Assembly (NCBI RefSeq): GCF_014529535.1 | Contig: NW_023503584.1 | Location: 4,448,832-4,512,831, forward strand | From: Bradysia coprophila | Taxonomy: Eukaryota > Arthropoda > Insecta > Diptera > Sciaridae | Reading direction: 5' to 3' | Length of the DNA stretch: 64,000 nucleotides | In this document: piece after piece, positions 59,541 to 64,000 of the stretch | Numbering within the stretch: the first letter of the stretch is position 1 | Layout of the letters: every line of letters begins with the position of its first letter | Made by a program: the position numbers and the translations under genes | Notes under the pieces: generated by a model | What the model saw: the letters and a program-made list of their open reading frames with translations, nothing else | Databases searched by the model: none | What the model was told of the DNA's origin: nothing

Positions 59541-61537
59541 TTACTTATCGACGACGTCGTTTATCTTCTGAATTACGACGGTGCATGAGTGCATTTTCAT
59601 GTGCTTCTTCAAGTTGGCTTTCGTTTTAAATTTTTTAGAACAACAATCGCATATAAACCACGAGGATGAGGAATGTATTTTGTACGAGTGTCGCATTAAA
59701 TCTGTTTTAGCATAGAATCGTTTCGGACATACTGGACATGCAACCGATTTCCTGCTATGGACGCGCATATGTTGCTTCAGATAGGCTAACGTTGCAAATT
59801 TCTTCGAACATTCCTTACATTCAAGTAGTCTTTCTCTACCTGTATGTATGCTATCCGTGTGTTTCAATAGGCAACTTTTCGTTTTCGACCTATATGGACA
59901 TTCGTTGCAACCAAATGGCCTCTCCCCCGAGTGGACCCGAAGATGATTTTTCAATGATGAACTGCCCCCACACGTATACGAACAAATCGTGCATTTAAAT
60001 CGTTTAACTTTTGTCTTATGAATGTACATATGTTGCCTGATAATACGTTTTGTTGCACATTTATAAGAACAAATGTCGCATTGAAATGGCTTCATTGCAG
60101 TGTGTTTGACATCAACGTGTAACTGTAAGGTCTCGTTAGATCTGAAATTTTTTGGACATTCTAAACAAGCGAAGGGACGCTCTGTCGTATGCGTTCGCAT
60201 ATGTTGCTTTAGATGGGATGAGGTTGCAAATTTCTTCAAACATTCCTGACATTCAAGTAGTCGCTCTCTGCCTCGGTGTATGCTCTTCGTGTGTTTCAAT
60301 AGGCCACTTTTCGTTTTCGACCTATATGGACATTCGTTGCAATCAAATGGTCGCTCGCCCGAGTGGACCCGAAGATGATTTTTGAAAGTTGTTTTATCAT
60401 AGCACGCATACGAACAAGTTGTGCATTTAAATCGTTTAGTTTTTGTCACATGATGGAAGCGATGGACGTTCAAATGTTGCCTGATAACACGTTTTGTTGC
60501 ACATTTATAAGAACAAATGTCGCATTGAAATGGCTTCGTTGTAGCGTGGCTGACATCAAAGTGGTCCTTTAAAGAAGCGTTATATCTGAATTTTTTTGGA
60601 CATTCTGTACAAGCGAAGGGAAGCTCTCCCGTATGCGTACGCATATGTTGCTTTAGACTGAAACCTCCAGCACATTGTTGTGAACATTCTGTGCAGATAA
60701 ATGTCTTTTTTGCAGCGTGAACTTGCATGTGTGCGGATAGGCCTACACTGTCCCAACATTTAAATTCACATTCGTTACATTTAAATGGCCTGATTTCGGA
60801 GTGCTTACTATGAATGTGCCACTTTAGACCATTGCTTGACATAAAAATTTTCGGACATTCCAAGCAACCAAACTGTTTGCGGGGACCATGGACTGACAAA
60901 ATGTGTTTTTCAAGTCTTGCAGGTGATTTGAATTTCTTGAAACATTGATCGCACTCTATCACTTTTTCGTTGACATGAACAAACATGGTTATCACTTTTT
61001 CGTTGACATGAACAAACATGGTTCGGTTAAGTGGGAATTCGTCCTAAACCTTTTCGAACATTCGTTACAACCAAACTTTTTCCATACCGTGTGCACTAGC
61101 ATGTGTTTCTTAAGATTATCGATTGAGTCGAACTTTTTCGGACAATCATCGCATTGAAATGGTCTCTTATCGGCGTGAACGAGCATGTGATGCTTTAGAG
61201 CTCCAAGCTTTTTAAATGTTTTTGAACATGCGAAGCATTCAAAGTCTCTGTGCACGACCATGTGTCGCATCAGTATGACACTCGTCTTGAATTTCCTTGA
61301 ACATTTCTGGCATCCATGTGTCTTGATGATGTCTTTATCAGCAATCGAATGTAGCACCCATCCTTTCGATTCGGTAAGCTCGGTATCTCCGATGGTTATT
61401 TCGAATTTGTTTATTTCATTTGCTCTACAAATAATCGTTCTGCTTACTGATGGTTCTTCAAAGTAATCGTCTTCATCAGCTGGATTTTCACATTTCACCT
61501 TAACATCTATCAGATCATCTATCAGATCAGAGTTCAT
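59541..61537 (-). CDS. C2H2 zinc-finger protein, about 20 fingers, broken by a frameshift near finger 4
   Basis: The ATG at 61537 has a good fly context (GAAACATGA). It opens a frame with an acidic N-terminus (no ZAD domain seen), three complete C2H2 fingers and the start of a fourth, then shifts out of frame near 61023 and stops at a TGA at about 60992. A second frame (61019-59541, 492 codons) continues with the remaining His pair and 16 further fingers of the C-x2-C-x12-H-x3/4-H type, many with TGE/SGERPF-like linkers. The missing base falls between the finger-4 Cys pair and its His pair. A perfect 33-nt in-frame duplication sits at the same spot (60958-61023). The protein would be a nuclear DNA-binding factor. 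Either the gene is a recent pseudogene or two-part allele, or the assembly has an error. AATAAA lies at 59498-59503, close to the stop. Confidence 0.82.
60958..61023 (-). repeat. Perfect 33-nt tandem duplication at the zinc-finger frameshift
   Basis: Two exact copies of a 33-nt unit beginning (plus strand) ATCACTTTTTCGTTGACATG. It adds 11 codons without changing frame, so the frameshift itself comes from the single-base difference just upstream in the gene (GAACCATG where the finger pattern needs His-Met). Confidence 0.9.
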
Positions 61538-62549
61538 GTTTCAAACCTGTGATGAATAATTCTTTGGTCGTCTTGTTGGCTCGTAACTTTAAGCTGCTTC
61601 ACTTATTTAGATGAACTTTAACTTTTACCAATGTTTTGTTCTCGTACTAATTTATAGGGAACTTCTTTGCTTTAATAATTTACGATAACAGAACCAAGTA
61701 CAAATTTCCGATACTCGAACCATCGAATTCATGCGCTGTCTACTTAGTTTTCTTGTACAAACAAAACAAACTCACAAAAGAAACACAAAAGTCTTAAAAT
61801 TGTTTATAAACAACACTGATAGACCAATTAAATCAACATCTTCCTTTGTTCATGTGTCACATCGATCTTAACCGCGTGTAGCTGTCAAATAACAAAAAAA
61901 CACTCACACACACATACTCTACGTCATTTCACATGTTTGACAATTTCATTGTCATCTATAGATTCAGCAGAAACAGCAGAAATCATAGTAGAGGGTGTTG
62001 TGAGCAGTTTCTACTATAAGTGTTATTTAAAAATGGCCGAGTTTTTTTGTTGTTGTTGTGGGTTTACAAGGTGATGCGAGACACATACAGTAGATTACGT
62101 TCACCTTTTTATTTTGTGCTATTTTACTCGTTACCTTAGGAAATAAAAATTGTCGCAAATGTCATCAGGTAATGAATCATTTCGCTGGGGTGCAGCTAGT
62201 AATAGACAGAGCATGCTACGAAAATGATTCATTACATGATGGAACCATTTTGTGATAAGAGCAACCGCACAAGTGTGTTGTTAAGCAGCAAACTTCGGTA
62301 ACTGTTAGTTGAGACAAGTGTAGAGTTTACATATCCGAGCCGAAGCCGACACTCAACAACACACGAGTGAGTTTGCGAGTATCTCAAAATTGTTTCCGAC
62401 AGGCCCGTAACCACAAATATTTTTGTATGGTAAAATTGAAAAAAATAGCTAAAAATGGCTAAATTAGAGGGGGCTCTGCCTACTCCAGCCACTACCTGGT
62501 TACGGGTCTGGTTTCCGAATTAAGGAATCATGCCAGCAGCATGCACTGG

Positions 62550-62840
62550 ATGTCTCGTTTATGTCTCAAAAAGCCTTCTATGTCTTACAAAGTCTTTTTT
62601 AGTTCTCACAATGCCCTCAATGTCTCATAAAGTCCTCAATGTTTCAGAAAGTCCTCAATATCTCACGAAGTTCTCATGGTCTCACACAAGCCCAGATGTC
62701 TCGCTAAAGTCTTATAAAGTCCTCATGGTCTCACAAAAGTCTCGTATAAGTCGCACAGGTGTCGAAATCAGATATCTCACTCCCATATTAAAACACGTGA
62801 GGATTTGAGACATCTCAATTCGATTTTTTTTTACTCGGGT
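62550..62840. repeat. Degenerate 20-nt array TGTCTCA-AAAGTCCTCA ending TTTTTACTCGGGT
   Basis: Roughly a dozen units of GTCTCACAAAGTCCTCA type are followed by GAGACATCTCAATTCGA and TTTTTACTCGGGT. It is the inverted counterpart of the array starting at 52924. This is the organisation of one arm of a foldback element. Confidence 0.65.
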
Positions 62841-63128
62841 GGGATAAAATTTATATTTTAAAACTTCAACCGACAAAATGGAAATAAAACGACCTGGAAA
62901 AGGCAACGCAACATCAATAAATGTAAAAGTGTCTGATTTCTCAGCGGATACAGGGGACTGATTTTCTTGGCATATATTGCGAAGACAATAAGTTGTCTAC
63001 CACAACGATTAGTGAAGCACAATTCGGTGTCCAAAAATATATTTTTCCCAAATCTTAAGAAAATTTTTGTTTTGTTCAAAAGATTTTAAAAGCAAACAAT
63101 TATGTCTCTTCTCTCCCTTCCATCCATC

Positions 63129-63134
63129 TTTATT
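63129..63134 (-). promoter_or_regulatory. Poly(A) signal of the fabp gene
   Basis: AATAAA on the minus strand, about 60 nt after the stop codon. Confidence 0.65.
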
Positions 63135-63194
63135 ACACGGTAATCACATTTGATTTTTCAAGCTTTCTATGCATTTTCGTCACTCGTTCTCATT

Positions 63195-63730
63195 TTAAAC
63201 TGCCTTGTATGTACGCGTAGCGGTGACATCTCCATAGGTTGATGTTGCAACCATTTCTGTTTCGGAAAATACACGGACAATGACTGAATTTTTCTGGCAT
63301 TTCTCAACTTGGGTGAGGGTGTTTCCATCCAATGTGAATGTGGTCAAAACTTTGCGACCGTCGGCGGTTTCCTGTTCCTTCTCTTCGCCAAGTTTGAATG
63401 TGAGTTCGAAGTTTTTGAATGTTGATTCGTTGAAATAGTGGAATACGTCACCACGTTGTTCCAAGTAACATGTAGGATGAACGGACAAGCCCACTTTTCG
63501 AAGAACAAGTCCGACTCCTAAATGAAGGAAAATTTACAAAACGTTTAGAATTACATTGGAATTTGAGTAGGATAAGTGTGATAGTTCCACACGGAGTCCA
63601 TGCACCATGAAATTATACTCGAGCAAACTGTTTCTTAGTGCATCCAGGATCTATACTGACCTAACTCTTTCATGTATTCATCGAAGTTCTCTGATGAGTC
63701 AAGTTTGTATTTTCTTCCAACCCAAGCCAT
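63195..63730 (-). CDS. fabp: Fatty-acid-binding protein (intracellular lipid-binding protein)
   Basis: Two exons, 63730-63661 and 63517-63195, with a 143-nt intron (donor GTCAGT, acceptor ATTTAG, phase 1), encode 130 residues, the usual length. It starts MAWVGRKYKLDSSENFDEYM, the family's N-terminal signature, then GVGLVLRKVG (helix-turn-helix lid region), STFKN...ELTFKLGEE, DGRKV, TFTLDGNTL and the C-terminal TRTYKAV. Arg105, Arg125 and Tyr127 correspond to the carboxylate-binding Arg...Arg-x-Tyr set. The protein is a ten-stranded cytosolic barrel that carries long-chain fatty acids or other hydrophobic ligands. A TATA box lies about 95 nt upstream of the ATG, and AATAAA about 60 nt past the stop. 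The symbol follows the single Drosophila family member; which insect FABP this is exactly is not settled. Confidence 0.95.
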
Positions 63731-63825
63731 TTTTTATTACTTTCACTTTCAAACGTTAAGATCGGAGCAGGAAACTTATTCACAGATGCAAAACTGTAAT
63801 AAATCGAATTTTAAAAATTACTAAT

Positions 63826-63834
63826 TTTATATAC
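63826..63834 (-). promoter_or_regulatory. TATA box of the fabp gene
   Basis: TATATAAAA on the minus strand, with an initiator-like TTACAGTTTT about 33 nt downstream (near 63797). This implies a 5' UTR of about 65 nt before the ATG at 63730. Confidence 0.65.
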
Positions 63835-64000
63835 TCCTAATCTTGTGATAACGTGTGGAAATATTGGCTGAGATATTGCAATGTACACTTGGTGTTATGT
63901 GATTAGATAAGAAAAACGTAATCTAAAGTATTAAGTAATACACAGTATCGGACTGACCAATGCAATTTACTGGTGTAGCTGTGATGACGGTGAATTTGCT

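Larger units (their letters stand above)
61538..63194. other. Intergenic, repeat remnants
   Basis: No gene was seen. Small inverted repeats GTAATGAATCATTT/AAATGATTCATTAC occur at 62172-62236. Then comes the array of TGTCTCA-AAAGTCCTCA units at about 62550-62800, ending in ACTCGGGT (62833-62840). AATAAA for the fatty-acid-binding gene is at 63129-63134 on the minus strand. Confidence 0.5.

Noticed and set aside
59738..60572. Plus-strand frames within the zinc-finger gene
   Set aside because: They mirror the repeated zinc-finger codons in the other strand and repeat with the finger period.

Overview
The window looks like nuclear DNA of an insect, most likely a nematoceran fly. It is AT-rich, most introns are 58-210 nt with GT...AG borders (the receptor gene has two of about 0.9 and 2.9 kb), and the genes match known dipteran or insect families. 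Much of the space between genes is short inverted-repeat transposons. The species assignment is inference; no rRNA, mitochondrial or marker gene is present.

Layout. (1) 1-6547: the 3' end of a class C GPCR of the GPR158/GPR179 (metabotropic glycine receptor) group, with TM7, a C-terminal tail and a poly(A) signal. Its introns hold a short decayed retrotransposon remnant. (2) 6548-28819: about 22 kb with no gene I can recognise, but at least a dozen hairpin-type MITEs, dispersed repeats and small tandem repeats. (3) 28820-36725: a seven-exon gene for a secreted protein of about 2,492 residues. It has a signal peptide on a tiny first exon, propeller-like regions, about fifteen V/I-N-G repeats and two furin-like sites. 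(4) 36726-46823: MITEs plus a 5'-truncated non-LTR retrotransposon (reverse transcriptase, zinc knuckle and restriction-like endonuclease), a relative of the remnant in region 1. (5) 46824-49516: a dead serine-protease gene, a MITE with target-site duplication, and a small secreted or anchored protein with three 47-residue repeats. (6) 49517-59540: nested MITEs with perfect target-site duplications, a complete 2.9-kb foldback transposon, and a tRNA-like pol III unit. (7) 59541-61537: a C2H2 zinc-finger gene with about 20 fingers, split by a frameshift. (8) 63195-63730: a two-exon fatty-acid-binding protein gene with TATA box and poly(A) signal.

The genes do not form an obvious pathway; they are independent units in a repeat-rich region. 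The strongest new observations are the foldback element with 8-bp duplication (53753-56684), small-element families that share termini and duplication length, the multi-domain secreted protein, and the frameshifted zinc-finger gene. All gene models were built by hand from ORFs and splice sites; no database search was possible.
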